From: CAZVCG01 sp964649675
Lineage (GTDB): Bacteria > Pseudomonadota > Alphaproteobacteria > UBA9219
Length of the DNA: 32,751 nt
Assembly (NCBI GenBank): GCA_964649675.1
Contig: CAZYPX010000009.1
Span: forward strand, 1-32,751
Direction: 5' to 3'
This document shows, piece by piece, positions 7,735-15,885 of the stretch. Under the pieces are notes generated by a model. That model searched no databases. It saw nothing but the letters and a program-made list of their open reading frames with translations, and had not been told where the DNA came from. The stretch's first letter is position 1, and every line of letters begins with the position of its first letter. The position numbers and the translations under genes are program-made.

Positions 7735-7751
7735 GACTCTATGGATACAAT
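7724..7751 (+). promoter_or_regulatory. Predicted sigma70-type promoter for xseA
   Basis: TTCACA (7724-7729, five of six to the -35 consensus), a 16-nt spacer and TACAAT (7746-7751, five of six to the -10 consensus). The predicted start is near 7758, about 26 nt before the xseA ATG. The -35 hexamer lies within the palindromic repeat. Confidence 0.5.
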
Positions 7752-7783
7752 GACCTCCGGAAAATCTTGGAATCTTTTCAACC

Positions 7784-9289
7784 ATGCCTCGAAACCCTTC
7801 GCAACCCCCTAAAGACTATTCCTTGCTCACTTTTTACGAGCACAAGGAAGAAAAGGTGTTGGAAGGGCCGCCGATAAGCGAAAATAAACCTAAGGCGACG
7901 AAGGCATCCGAAGCGATAAAGAAAAAAACACAAACGGGCAGTCCAAAACCCGGCAGCAACTTGCCCGAATATACGGTTAGCGAGCTGTCGCAAAAGGTTA
8001 AAAAGACCATCGAGGAAACCTATGGACTCGTGCGGGTGCGCGGGGAAATCGGCGAATGCAAGTTGCACTCAAGCGGCCATCTCTACCTGAGCCTGAAAGA
8101 CGGGACAGCTGTGCTGGCCGCCGTGTGCTGGCGCGGGCAGGTGGGTAAGCTGGGACTGCGCCCCGAAACGGGGATGGAGGTCGTTTGCACGGGACGCCTG
8201 ACGACATATCCCGGCCAGTCGAAATACCAGCTTGTTATCGAAAACATGGAGCTGGCGGGTGTGGGCGCCCTTTTGAAATTGCTTGAGGACCGCCGCAAAA
8301 AACTTCAGGCCGAAGGGTTGTTCGACCCCTCACGCAAGCAGCTCCTTCCCTATTTGCCTGAAGTGATTGGCGTCGTGACTTCGCCGACGGGCGCGGTGAT
8401 CCGCGATATTTTGCATCGTCTCGAAGACCGTTTTCCCCGCCGCGTGATCGTATGGCCCGTGCCGGTGCAGGGAGAAGGGGCCGCTGAAAAAATCGCGGCA
8501 GCGATCAAAGGCTTTAACGCTCTGCCCGAAAAAGGGGCGATACCCCGTCCTGATGTCCTTATTGTCGCGAGGGGCGGCGGTTCGCTGGAAGACTTGATGC
8601 CGTTCAACGAAGAAATCGTTGTCCGCGCGGTGGCGGAAAGCCTTATTCCTCTCATATCCGCCGTGGGTCATGAGACGGACACAACGCTCATCGATTATGC
8701 GGCTGACCTGCGCGCACCAACGCCGACGGCCGCCGCCGAAAAGGCGGTGCCCGTGCGCGACAACCTGTTGTTTCAAGTGAAAGACGACGGATTACGGCTT
8801 GATAAGGTGCTGATGCGGTTATTGCACGAACGCAAAGAGAGGTTGGAGCTTGTCAACCGCGCTTTAGGCGACCCTGCCCGGGCTATTGAGCCATTGGCTC
8901 AGAGGCTCGATGAAAAGTCGGAACGTCTTGAGCTTGCTAAACAAAACCTGCTTATGCGCGCACGCAGCCGTTTAGCTGAAGCCAGCGGAAAGCTGCGTCA
9001 TCCTCGAGACGTGTTGGTTCTGGCGGCGCAGAGGCTACAGCACCAAGCCCACCGTTTGCAGACCATGTGCCGCGAACATCTGCTGAAAACAGAAAAACGG
9101 CTGGAACGTTTGGCTACATTGCTTGAAGCCTTGTCGCCACGCGCGGTGTTGGGACGAGGTTATGGGCTTGTGTACGATGCAGGCGGCCGTCTCGTTACCC
9201 GGGCGGCGTCGCTCAAGCAAGGCGATAAGATTCGCATCGAACTTCAGGACGGCGCGCGCGCCGCAGCGATCAGTGACAAAGAAAGGTAG
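7784..9289 (+). CDS. xseA: Exodeoxyribonuclease VII large subunit
   Basis: XseA with several XseB subunits forms ExoVII, which degrades single-stranded DNA from both ends. After an unusual Lys/Pro-rich leader of about 60 residues, the protein has the OB-fold DNA-binding domain (YTVSELSQKVKKTIEETYG, VRVRGEIGECKLHSSGHLYLSLKD). The catalytic core follows, with GVVTSPTGAVIRDILHRL, ARGGGSLEDLMPFNEE and VGHETDTTLIDYAADLRAPT, then a long coiled coil (about 340-450) and a closing GRGYGLVYDAGG segment. All family landmarks are present. The usual N-terminus would begin near residue 60, but no better start is evident there, so the extension may be real. It is divergent from purD. Confidence 0.95.
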   Translation: MPRNPSQPPKDYSLLTFYEHKEEKVLEGPPISENKPKATKASEAIKKKTQTGSPKPGSNLPEYTVSELSQKVKKTIEETYGLVRVRGEIGECKLHSSGHLYLSLKDGTAVLAAVCWRGQVGKLGLRPETGMEVVCTGRLTTYPGQSKYQLVIENMELAGVGALLKLLEDRRKKLQAEGLFDPSRKQLLPYLPEVIGVVTSPTGAVIRDILHRLEDRFPRRVIVWPVPVQGEGAAEKIAAAIKGFNALPEKGAIPRPDVLIVARGGGSLEDLMPFNEEIVVRAVAESLIPLISAVGHETDTTLIDYAADLRAPTPTAAAEKAVPVRDNLLFQVKDDGLRLDKVLMRLLHERKERLELVNRALGDPARAIEPLAQRLDEKSERLELAKQNLLMRARSRLAEASGKLRHPRDVLVLAAQRLQHQAHRLQTMCREHLLKTEKRLERLATLLEALSPRAVLGRGYGLVYDAGGRLVTRAASLKQGDKIRIELQDGARAAAISDKER

Positions 9290-9292
9290 GCG

Positions 9293-9757
9293 ATGGCTAA
9301 AGCTTCTTTCGTAAACCGAGCGTCGAAACTTCTGTTGATTCTTGCGGTTCTGGCCGTTGTCTTTCCCTTCCTATCTTCCTTGTTAACTTCTTCGCCGGAG
9401 ACCGATGATGTCGTTGCTCTGTATGATCTTGCCGTTGCGCAAGGCAAGGTAGATGCCGCCGAGATTGAAACCGGATGGGACCGCGTCTGCCTTGTTTCTC
9501 CTTATTGCTCACTGGGCGGGGGCGAGTTGGGCCCTCAAGCCTGCGAGCCATTTATGCGCGGTGATCTGTGGGGCGTTGCCTTCATGAGCAACGGGGCGCC
9601 CAAAGCGCTGAAAACATACTCGCGGCGTATTTCCTTCGAAGGCCTAAACGATCCTGAAAGGCTCAAAACCATGGAAAGCTGTTTTCATGCCGAACAAAAG
9701 CCCGCCTTTTTTGTATCGGGGCCGGATGCGCTGGTTTTAAAAGCGTTTCATGAATAA
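9293..9757 (+). CDS. Hypothetical protein with N-terminal membrane anchor
   Basis: Unrecognised 154-residue protein. A Lys/Arg-containing start (MAKASFVNRASK) is followed by a hydrophobic segment (LLLILAVLAVVFPFLSSLL), consistent with a signal anchor or uncleaved signal peptide. The soluble part contains four Cys residues (CLVSPYC, QACEPF, ESCFH) that could form disulfides if exported. The ATG lies 3 nt after the xseA stop, with an AAAGGTAGG-like ribosome site inside the xseA end, so it is probably co-transcribed with xseA. No function is proposed. Confidence 0.7.
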   Translation: MAKASFVNRASKLLLILAVLAVVFPFLSSLLTSSPETDDVVALYDLAVAQGKVDAAEIETGWDRVCLVSPYCSLGGGELGPQACEPFMRGDLWGVAFMSNGAPKALKTYSRRISFEGLNDPERLKTMESCFHAEQKPAFFVSGPDALVLKAFHE

Positions 9758-9831
9758 ATCAATATATTACAAACAGTTGGCGCGATCCATCTTCTCTTGT
9801 TTATTCCTTTATCTCCCCCTACGATGCGCTT

Positions 9832-10749
9832 ATGAACTGGATAAACAACTTCGTCCGTCCAAAAATTCGGGCTCTGGTCGGGCGGCAAAAGGAAATCCCG
9901 GATAACCTTTGGGAAAAATGCCCGGGGTGTAGCGCCATGCTTTTCAAGCGAGAGCTTGAAGAGCAGATGAATGTGTGTCGTCATTGCGGTTTTCATCTCA
10001 AGCTTGGCCCGGCCAAGCGGCTTGAAATGCTTTTCGACGATGGAGCGTACGCGCGAATCGAAGTTCCTAAGGTCGTCAGCGACCCTCTGAAATTTCGCGA
10101 CCAGAAACGTTATGCGGATCGCTTGAAAGAGGCTCAGACGAAAACCGGACATCAAGACGCTATCATCGTTGCGGAAGGCATGATGGGCGGGCGTCATACC
10201 TTGGTGGCGGTGTTCGATTTCGCTTTCATGGGCGGTTCCATGGGCATGGCGGTCGGCGAAGGCCTTGTAACGGCATCACGCCGTGCCGTCGAAAAGAAAT
10301 CTCCGTTGATAGTCGTTCCTGCCTCTGGCGGCGCGCGGATGCAGGAAGGCATGCTCTCGCTTATGCAAATGCCGCGTTCCATCATTGCGGCCAAGGAAGT
10401 CAAAACTGCAGGTTTGCCCTATATAGTCGTTTTTACCGATCCGACGACGGGCGGCGTGACGGCTTCGTTTGCGATGGTTGGCGACATTCATATTGCCGAG
10501 AAGGGCGCCATGATCGGCTTCGCCGGTGCGCGCGTGATCGAGAACACGATACGTGAGACGCTGCCCGCCGGATTCCAGCGCTCGGAATACCTGCGCGATC
10601 ATGGCATGGTGGACATTGTCGTCACGCGCAAGGAACTGCGCGAGACGATTATCCGCGTCATGGGCTTGTTGCTTAAAGCTCCCGTGGCGAAGATCGGAAC
10701 CATTTCAGGACCTGTGCCGCATGGCTCCGTCGCTCAAAAGCGCAAGTGA
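9832..10749 (+). CDS. accD: Acetyl-CoA carboxylase carboxyltransferase subunit beta
   Basis: AccD with AccA transfers the carboxyl group from carboxybiotin to acetyl-CoA, forming malonyl-CoA for fatty acid synthesis. The 305-residue protein has the N-terminal Cys4 zinc ribbon (C30, C33, C49, C52: CPGCSAMLF and CRHCGFH). The crotonase-like carboxyltransferase fold follows, with SGGARMQEGMLSLMQMP, the oxyanion-type loop TDPTTGGVTASFAMVGD and GFAGARVIE. Length is normal. folC follows 12 nt after the stop; the accD-folC pair is a common alphaproteobacterial arrangement. Confidence 0.97.
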   Translation: MNWINNFVRPKIRALVGRQKEIPDNLWEKCPGCSAMLFKRELEEQMNVCRHCGFHLKLGPAKRLEMLFDDGAYARIEVPKVVSDPLKFRDQKRYADRLKEAQTKTGHQDAIIVAEGMMGGRHTLVAVFDFAFMGGSMGMAVGEGLVTASRRAVEKKSPLIVVPASGGARMQEGMLSLMQMPRSIIAAKEVKTAGLPYIVVFTDPTTGGVTASFAMVGDIHIAEKGAMIGFAGARVIENTIRETLPAGFQRSEYLRDHGMVDIVVTRKELRETIIRVMGLLLKAPVAKIGTISGPVPHGSVAQKRK

Positions 10750-10761
10750 CGGGATTTTTTC

Positions 10762-12093
10762 TTGAGTATAAAAGCATCGGACATTCTTGACAGGTTTCGT
10801 CGCGGTCACGGCAAGGACATTGATCTGACGTTGCGGCAGCCTTACCGCGATTTATTGGCCAGACTGGGTGATCCGCATTTGAAGCTGCCGCCAGTCGTGC
10901 ATGTGGCGGGCACGAACGGCAAGGGCTCGACCTGCGCCTTTATGCGGGCGGCGGTCGAGGCGGCTGGTTACAAAGCACATGTTTACACGTCGCCTCATCT
11001 CGTTTCGCTTCATGAACGCATCCGCATAGCGGGAAAGCTCATTTCCGAGGAAGATCTTGCCGGTATCTTGCATGAATGTGAACGGCTGGCTGAGCCTGGA
11101 GCGATCACCTTTTTCGAGGCGGTGACGGCGGCGGCTTTCGTCGCCTTTGCACGCTATCCAGCCGACTTGTGCATTCTGGAAGTGGGTCTGGGTGGGCGGC
11201 TGGACGCAACGAATGTAGTGCCCCGTCCTGCGGCAACGGTTATTACGCGCCTGTCGTACGACCATCGCGAATATCTTGGAACGACCATGGCGGAAATCGC
11301 GCGCGAGAAGGCGGGCATTATGCGCGCGCAAGTTCCGTGTTACGCGGCCTTTCAGCCTTCGCCGGAAGCCACGGTCGTTCTTGGAGAGCGCGCGGCGAGC
11401 CTTCATGCGCCTTTTGTTTTGGGGGGAAGGGATTGGGACGTCCGCCCTGTTAATGAACGCGTATTCCGCATCGTCAGGGGCAACACATCGTTGGCGTTGC
11501 CGATGCCAAAGTTGACAGGCCGCCACCAAATGGAAAACGCCGGATTGGCGATGACCGCTCTGGAATCCGTTCCTTTAGATTTGAGCGATGATGCCAGACG
11601 CGAAGCGATGATGTCAGTGGATTGGCCGGCCCGCCTGCAGCTTGTGTCCAAAGGTTCTTTGCCTGACAAGTTGCCCCAGGGGTGGGAGCTTTGGCTTGAC
11701 GGGGGACATAACGACTCGGCAGGTGAGGCCTTGGCGGCGCAGTGTGCGGCTTGGGAGAGGCAGGACGGCGGAAAGCGAAGGCCGTTTTTTGTGATCTTTG
11801 GGATGCTTAAGACGAAGTCTCCTCGCGAATTTCTGGCGCCTTTGGCGCCTTATATCGATAAACTCGTCGTTGTCCCGATTCCCGATGAATCTCTTGCCGC
11901 CGAACCCCAATCTTTGGCTGAGTCGGCCGCATCGTTGAACATTAATGACGTGATTGTGTCGTGTGGAGTGGGCGAAGCCCTGTCAAGCCTTGCGGCGGCG
12001 GCCCAAAAAGGCGAAAATTTTGCACGGGTTTTGATTTGCGGATCCTTATATCTTGCTGGCCATGTTCTCCGGCTTAATGATTGCAAAGCGTAA
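10762..12093 (+). CDS. folC: Bifunctional dihydrofolate/folylpolyglutamate synthase
   Basis: FolC adds L-glutamate to dihydropteroate and then builds polyglutamate tails on folates. The 443-residue Mur-ligase-type protein has the P-loop GTNGKGST at 50-57 (within HVAGTNGKGST), YTSPHLVSLHERIRI, LEVGLGGRLDATNVV, and DHREYLGTTMAEIAREKAGI with the Lys that is carbamylated in this family. It also has the C-terminal LDGGHNDSAGEAL. The start is a TTG at 10762, chosen because it gives the expected N-terminus, lies 12 nt after accD and has GGGA upstream. No ATG is available nearby. It is probably translated from the accD transcript. Confidence 0.94.
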   Translation: MSIKASDILDRFRRGHGKDIDLTLRQPYRDLLARLGDPHLKLPPVVHVAGTNGKGSTCAFMRAAVEAAGYKAHVYTSPHLVSLHERIRIAGKLISEEDLAGILHECERLAEPGAITFFEAVTAAAFVAFARYPADLCILEVGLGGRLDATNVVPRPAATVITRLSYDHREYLGTTMAEIAREKAGIMRAQVPCYAAFQPSPEATVVLGERAASLHAPFVLGGRDWDVRPVNERVFRIVRGNTSLALPMPKLTGRHQMENAGLAMTALESVPLDLSDDARREAMMSVDWPARLQLVSKGSLPDKLPQGWELWLDGGHNDSAGEALAAQCAAWERQDGGKRRPFFVIFGMLKTKSPREFLAPLAPYIDKLVVVPIPDESLAAEPQSLAESAASLNINDVIVSCGVGEALSSLAAAAQKGENFARVLICGSLYLAGHVLRLNDCKA

Positions 12094-12164
12094 CAAACGG
12101 CGTGACGATGACGCTGTAAGAATCTGCAAAGGAAGACGTTGTGTGAGTCATTGATTTTTCTTTG

Positions 12165-12213
12165 TTTATTTTAAAGTCTTTCCTGAAAGACACACTCGTT
12201 GACTTTAAATAAA
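12165..12213. repeat. Nested inverted repeat downstream of folC
   Basis: An outer imperfect inverted repeat (12165-12178 with 12201-12213, arms of 13-14 nt with one extra T) overlaps a perfect inner hairpin, GTCTTTC (12176-12182) with GAAAGAC (12185-12191). The arms share GTC, so the two pairings are mutually exclusive at their base. The stems are AT-rich and no T-run follows, so it is not a classical terminator. Confidence 0.5.
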
Positions 12214-12251
12214 ACCATTCCTCGTTAAAAAGCCATTTATCTATTCGGGCA

Positions 12252-12279
12252 TTGTTTTGTCTTAATTGGTCGTTATAAA
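12252..12279 (+). promoter_or_regulatory. Possible promoter for the mlaC-waaA-lpxK-ybeY-corC run
   Basis: TTGTTT (12252-12257), a 16-nt spacer and TATAAA (12274-12279) lie in an AT-rich 247-bp gap about 60 nt before the mlaC-like start. The hexamers match consensus moderately well and no other site in the gap looked better. Confidence 0.4.
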
Positions 12280-12340
12280 TTATATGAATCGGTTGATTCT
12301 TGCCTTTGGCCATGTGCCGTCTTGTTTCTTGGAGAGAGGT

Positions 12341-13036
12341 ATGCTGAACGTCGCGCGCATCGCATTACGTGCTGGATTTTTTGCTGCATTTTTATTGGTG
12401 TTGGCCTTGGGGGGGCATAACGCTTCCGGTCAGGCGATGTATGATCGTGAGAGTCCGGCCTTCGCTGTTTCTGCCCTCAGCACGGCCCAGGGGCGTTTTA
12501 TTCAGGACTTGGGCGATAAAGCGATAAGCCTGTTAGCTGACAAAAACTCTCTGTCTCGCGAACGTGATGCCACGTTTCGCCAGATGTTAAAAGAGTCATT
12601 CGATTTGAATACGATTGGGCGTTTTGTGCTTGGGCGAACATGGCTTGCGGCGACGCCTGAACAACAAAAAGAATATATACAGCTTTTCGAACAACTCGTG
12701 GTTAAAACGTATTCGGAGCGCTTTGCGCTCTATACAGGGGAGGGGTTCAGAGTGCGTGCTGTGCGGCCTGAAGGTGAGCGCGACGTTATCGTGAACAGCG
12801 CTATAATTCGGCCCGACGGCTCCTCGTCGACAAGCGTTGACTGGCGTGTAAGGCAAAAGGACGGCAAGCTTGGCGTCATTGACGTTGTCGTTGAGGGCGT
12901 AAGCATGAGCGTGACGCAAAGGCAGGAATATGCTTCCGTTATTGAACGGAGCGGGGGAAACATTGAAGGATTGCTTGACCTTATGCGCAAACGCGTGGAA
13001 GATCCGGCGAAAGCCTCTCCACCCAACAAAGGCTGA
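12341..13036 (+). CDS. MlaC/Ttg2D-type periplasmic phospholipid carrier
   Basis: MlaC-family proteins shuttle phospholipid through the periplasm between the outer membrane and an inner-membrane MCE/ABC complex. The 231-residue product begins with a signal peptide (MLNVARIALRAGFFAAFLL..., likely cleaved near NASGQA). It continues with family features: ISLLADKNSLSRERDATFRQML, FDLNTIGRFVLGRTW, TPEQQKEYIQLFEQLVVKTYSERF, and a late SMSVTQRQEYASVIERSGGNIEGLLDLM. The ATG at 12341 has GGAGAGAGG directly upstream; an open extension to 12266 lacks a site and would bury the signal peptide. No mlaE/F/D partners are in the window. Some genomes annotate homologues beside hopanoid genes as HpnM, so the exact subfamily is uncertain. 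Confidence 0.87.
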   Translation: MLNVARIALRAGFFAAFLLVLALGGHNASGQAMYDRESPAFAVSALSTAQGRFIQDLGDKAISLLADKNSLSRERDATFRQMLKESFDLNTIGRFVLGRTWLAATPEQQKEYIQLFEQLVVKTYSERFALYTGEGFRVRAVRPEGERDVIVNSAIIRPDGSSSTSVDWRVRQKDGKLGVIDVVVEGVSMSVTQRQEYASVIERSGGNIEGLLDLMRKRVEDPAKASPPNKG

Positions 13037-13084
13037 TCGTTGTATTTATGGCGCTCAAGATGGTGCGCGCCGGGTTTATTGAAC

Positions 13085-14365
13085 ATGTTGTTGTATCGGG
13101 CCTTAACGGATCTCGCTGCCCCCATTCTTTATGTTTATCTTTGTTGGCGCCGTTGGCGCGGCAAAGAAGATGTTATGCGGTTTCGCGAAAGGCTTGGGCA
13201 TGCGTCTGTTGAAAAACCCAAGGGTCCGCTTTTGTGGTGTCATGCAGCCAGCGTTGGCGAGGCTTTGTCGGTTTTGAGCCTGCTGGAGACCGTCGATCGT
13301 GTCTTCAAAGACTGGCGCATTCTTGTGACCTCCGGCACGACCACGTCCGCTGCCGTTTTGGCGGCACGATTACCTAAGAACATTGTGCATCAATATGTTC
13401 CGATCGACAGGTGGGCTTGCGTCAATCGCTTTTGCGACCATTGGCGGCCGGACCTGGCGTTTTGGGTGGAATCCGAATTGTGGCCTAACATGCTGTGCGT
13501 TTTGAAAAAGCGGGGTGTGCCTGTTGTTTTGTTGAACGGGCGCATGTCGGCAAAGTCTTTCGCGCGATGGAGGTTGTTGAGGCCTTGGGCGCGGTCGTTG
13601 CTCGAAGCCTTTAGCCTGATATGTGCGCAGACGCAGGAAGATGCCGGACGTTTCGCTTCGCTCGGCGGCTCAAATGTTGTGTGCGCCGGAAACCTTAAAT
13701 ATGCGGCCGATCCGCTGATGTGCGATGTCAAAAAAACACACGATCTTAAGGAAACCATAAGCGGCCGTCCGGTGTGGCTTGCGGCATCCACGCATCAAGG
13801 CGAGGACGAGATCGCGCTTGATGTGCATGCGCGGATACAGGCGCGATGGCCCAATTTATTGACGATTATCGTGCCGCGGCACGCAGCGCGCGGCGGGCAA
13901 ATACTAGAGATTGTTCAAAAAAGAGGGCTCACAGGCGCGCGTCGCGCGATTCAGGAGCCTATTACGCCTTTGACGCAGATATACGTAGCCGATACGATGG
14001 GCGAAATGGGGCTTTTCTACAGATTGGCCCCGTTAACGTTTTTGGCGGGATCGTTTTTTTGGGGCGGCCACAATCCTATTGAGCCGGCCCAACTGGGGTG
14101 CGCAATGCTGTTCGGGCCAAAGATGACGAATTTTGCCCAAATGTCCCAGGATTTTCTGGAGCGCAAAGCTGCCGTTCAGGTGCGTGATGTGAAGGAGTTG
14201 GTTCAAGAAGTGGAAAGGCTTCTTGGAGAACCGCGGGCCATGCTTGCGTTAGCGACCGCAGCGCGGGAGCTGGTTGCAGAAAAGCGCGGCGTTCTGGATG
14301 CCGTTTTGCGACTTGTAACCCCGTTATTGGAGTCCGGCGGGAGGGCGGCTCATGAAAGCCCCTGA
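13085..14365 (+). CDS. waaA: 3-deoxy-D-manno-octulosonic acid transferase (KdtA)
   Basis: WaaA transfers Kdo from CMP-Kdo to lipid IV-A, starting the LPS core on the cytoplasmic face of the inner membrane. The product has an N-terminal hydrophobic helix (YRALTDLAAPILYVYLCW) and the family segment LLWCHAASVGEALSVLSLL, which carries the catalytic Glu. ILVTSGTTTSAAVLA, WVESELWPN, VLLNGRMSAKSFARW, a GT-B C-domain with LAASTHQGEDEIAL, and LAGSFFWGGHNPIEPAQLG, a typical nucleotide-sugar binding end, complete the set. I chose ATG 13085, which gives the usual MLLYRALT start; the frame extends to a TTG at 13040 that cannot be excluded. It overlaps lpxK by 14 nt. Confidence 0.94.
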   Translation: MLLYRALTDLAAPILYVYLCWRRWRGKEDVMRFRERLGHASVEKPKGPLLWCHAASVGEALSVLSLLETVDRVFKDWRILVTSGTTTSAAVLAARLPKNIVHQYVPIDRWACVNRFCDHWRPDLAFWVESELWPNMLCVLKKRGVPVVLLNGRMSAKSFARWRLLRPWARSLLEAFSLICAQTQEDAGRFASLGGSNVVCAGNLKYAADPLMCDVKKTHDLKETISGRPVWLAASTHQGEDEIALDVHARIQARWPNLLTIIVPRHAARGGQILEIVQKRGLTGARRAIQEPITPLTQIYVADTMGEMGLFYRLAPLTFLAGSFFWGGHNPIEPAQLGCAMLFGPKMTNFAQMSQDFLERKAAVQVRDVKELVQEVERLLGEPRAMLALATAARELVAEKRGVLDAVLRLVTPLLESGGRAAHESP

Positions 14366-15314
14366 TTTCTGGTGCGGAGCCGATACATGGGCTTCGCGCG
14401 TGTTGACGCCTTTTGGTTTTTTCTATCGCATGGCGGGCCTCGTTCGGCGAGCCATGGTTAAGCCTTATGTCGCGCGCGTGCCGGTTATATGCGTTGGCAA
14501 CGTTGTTGCCGGAGGCGCGGGCAAGACACCGGTTGCGCTTGCCTTGGGAAATATCCTGAAAGGTCTTGGAGCGAGCCCTGTCTTTGTGTCGCGGGGTTAC
14601 GGAGGCAGCAAGCATGGGCCTTTGCGCGTCGATCCGGAACGGCATACGGCGCGGGAAGTGGGCGATGAAGCCCTCCTTTTGGCGCGCGTTGCGCCTTGCT
14701 GGATAGGGCGTAACCGTGCGGCGGCGGTTCGGGCCGCTGAAAAGAAGGCGACGCACATCATTCTGGATGACGGGCTGCAGAATCCGTCCGTTGCTCCGAA
14801 TGTGAGCTTTTTGGTGATTGACGGCGAAAGGGGGGTAGGAAACGGCAAGATTATTCCCGCCGGTCCTTTGCGCGAAAGGTTGGAAGACGCTTTGCCGCGC
14901 GTGGATGTCGTGGTGATGATCGGGGACGATCTCCGCAATCTTGCCTTCAATCTGGGCAAACCGGTTTTGCGCGGCGATATCAGGGAGCTTTTGCCGGATG
15001 ATTTCGCAAAGGACGTGGTTTATTTTCCCTTTGCCGGAATAGGTTGTCCGGACAAGTTTTTCGCCGCATGCCGTTTGGCGGGGCTTGAAGTGAGCGGGTC
15101 GCACAGTTTTCCCGATCACCACATGTTTTCGGAAAAAGAGCTGAATACTTTGGAGGAGCACGCTTGTAAACGGGGGCTTCGCATGATTACGACGGCAAAG
15201 GACTATGTGCGCCTTCCGATGTCGTTTCGTCCGAAGGTCAGCGTATTGCCCGTTGAATTTGTGTTTGAAGACGAGGAGGCTGTCGTGTCAGTCCTTAAAA
15301 CAGGAAAAACCTAG
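14352..15314 (+). CDS. lpxK: Tetraacyldisaccharide 4'-kinase LpxK
   Basis: LpxK phosphorylates the 4' position of disaccharide-1-phosphate to give lipid IV-A, the substrate of the WaaA encoded just upstream. The 320-residue protein has a membrane-associated N-terminal helix region (FGFFYRMAGLVRRAM), VPVICVGNVVAGGAGKTP with Walker A at about 54-60, SRGYGG, a DDGLQNP Walker B-like segment near 141-147, and PAGPLRE. The C-terminal FPDHHMFSEKEL and TTAKDYVRL are also typical. The start overlaps the waaA end by 14 nt, implying translational coupling of successive lipid A/Kdo steps. Confidence 0.95.
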   Translation: MKAPDFWCGADTWASRVLTPFGFFYRMAGLVRRAMVKPYVARVPVICVGNVVAGGAGKTPVALALGNILKGLGASPVFVSRGYGGSKHGPLRVDPERHTAREVGDEALLLARVAPCWIGRNRAAAVRAAEKKATHIILDDGLQNPSVAPNVSFLVIDGERGVGNGKIIPAGPLRERLEDALPRVDVVVMIGDDLRNLAFNLGKPVLRGDIRELLPDDFAKDVVYFPFAGIGCPDKFFAACRLAGLEVSGSHSFPDHHMFSEKELNTLEEHACKRGLRMITTAKDYVRLPMSFRPKVSVLPVEFVFEDEEAVVSVLKTGKT

Positions 15315-15320
15315 GTCTTT

Positions 15321-15881
15321 ATGAAAGCCAAAAAACCGATAAAAAGAGGGCATTGTCTTACGGTCATCATACGCGATGCCCGCTGGGAGGCGGTTCGCGG
15401 CTTGAAGCCGCGGCTTGAGGCGGTGTCCGAACTTGTTCTGGCAACCCTTTTAAAACAAAACCATTTTTTGCAGGTTGAGCCGGAAATGGCGCTGTTGCTT
15501 ACGACAAACGCGGAAGTGCGTCGGCTCAATCATAACTTCCGTGGACTTGACAAACCTACGAACGTATTGTCGTTCCCGCAGTACACGGGGTCCGAGTTGA
15601 GGCAGTCGCTCCCGTCTTCCCAACCCCTTCATCTTGGCGACATAGCCATAGCCTATGCGTATACCAAGGAGGAGGCGCGGCGAGACGGCAAAGAGTTTCT
15701 CGACCACGTCAGCCATTTGATGATCCATGGCCTTTTGCATCTCTTGGGCTATGATCATATAACGTTGGCAAAGGCAGCACGTATGGAGCGTTTGGAAAAA
15801 AAGCTAATGGCGGCGATGGGCCTTGCCGATCCCTATGTGCCGCCTGTGCGAAAAAAGCCGAAGGTAAAAAAGAACAGGTAA
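15321..15881 (+). CDS. ybeY: Endoribonuclease YbeY, rRNA maturation factor
   Basis: YbeY is a zinc endoribonuclease needed for 16S rRNA 3'-end maturation and ribosome quality control. The 186-residue protein has TTNAEVRRLNHNFRGLDKPTNVLSFP and the zinc motif HGLLHLLGYDH (H136, H140, H146). LGDIAIAYAYTKEEA precedes the motif. A basic tail (PPVRKKPKVKKNR) extends beyond the usual end. The gene lies 6 nt after lpxK and 4 nt before corC. In many alphaproteobacteria it sits in a phoH-ybeY-corC-lnt series; here phoH and lnt are absent and lipid A genes precede it. Confidence 0.94.
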   Translation: MKAKKPIKRGHCLTVIIRDARWEAVRGLKPRLEAVSELVLATLLKQNHFLQVEPEMALLLTTNAEVRRLNHNFRGLDKPTNVLSFPQYTGSELRQSLPSSQPLHLGDIAIAYAYTKEEARRDGKEFLDHVSHLMIHGLLHLLGYDHITLAKAARMERLEKKLMAAMGLADPYVPPVRKKPKVKKNR

Positions 15882-15885
15882 AGGG

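Noticed and set aside
12074..12313. 79-codon minus-strand open frame covering the folC-mlaC gap
   Set aside because: It overlaps the folC end, has no ribosome site, resembles no family, and is mostly translated from AT-rich non-coding sequence with hairpins.
14076..15161. 361-codon antisense frame across waaA and lpxK
   Set aside because: The sense strand encodes two complete recognised enzymes; the antisense product is basic and featureless.
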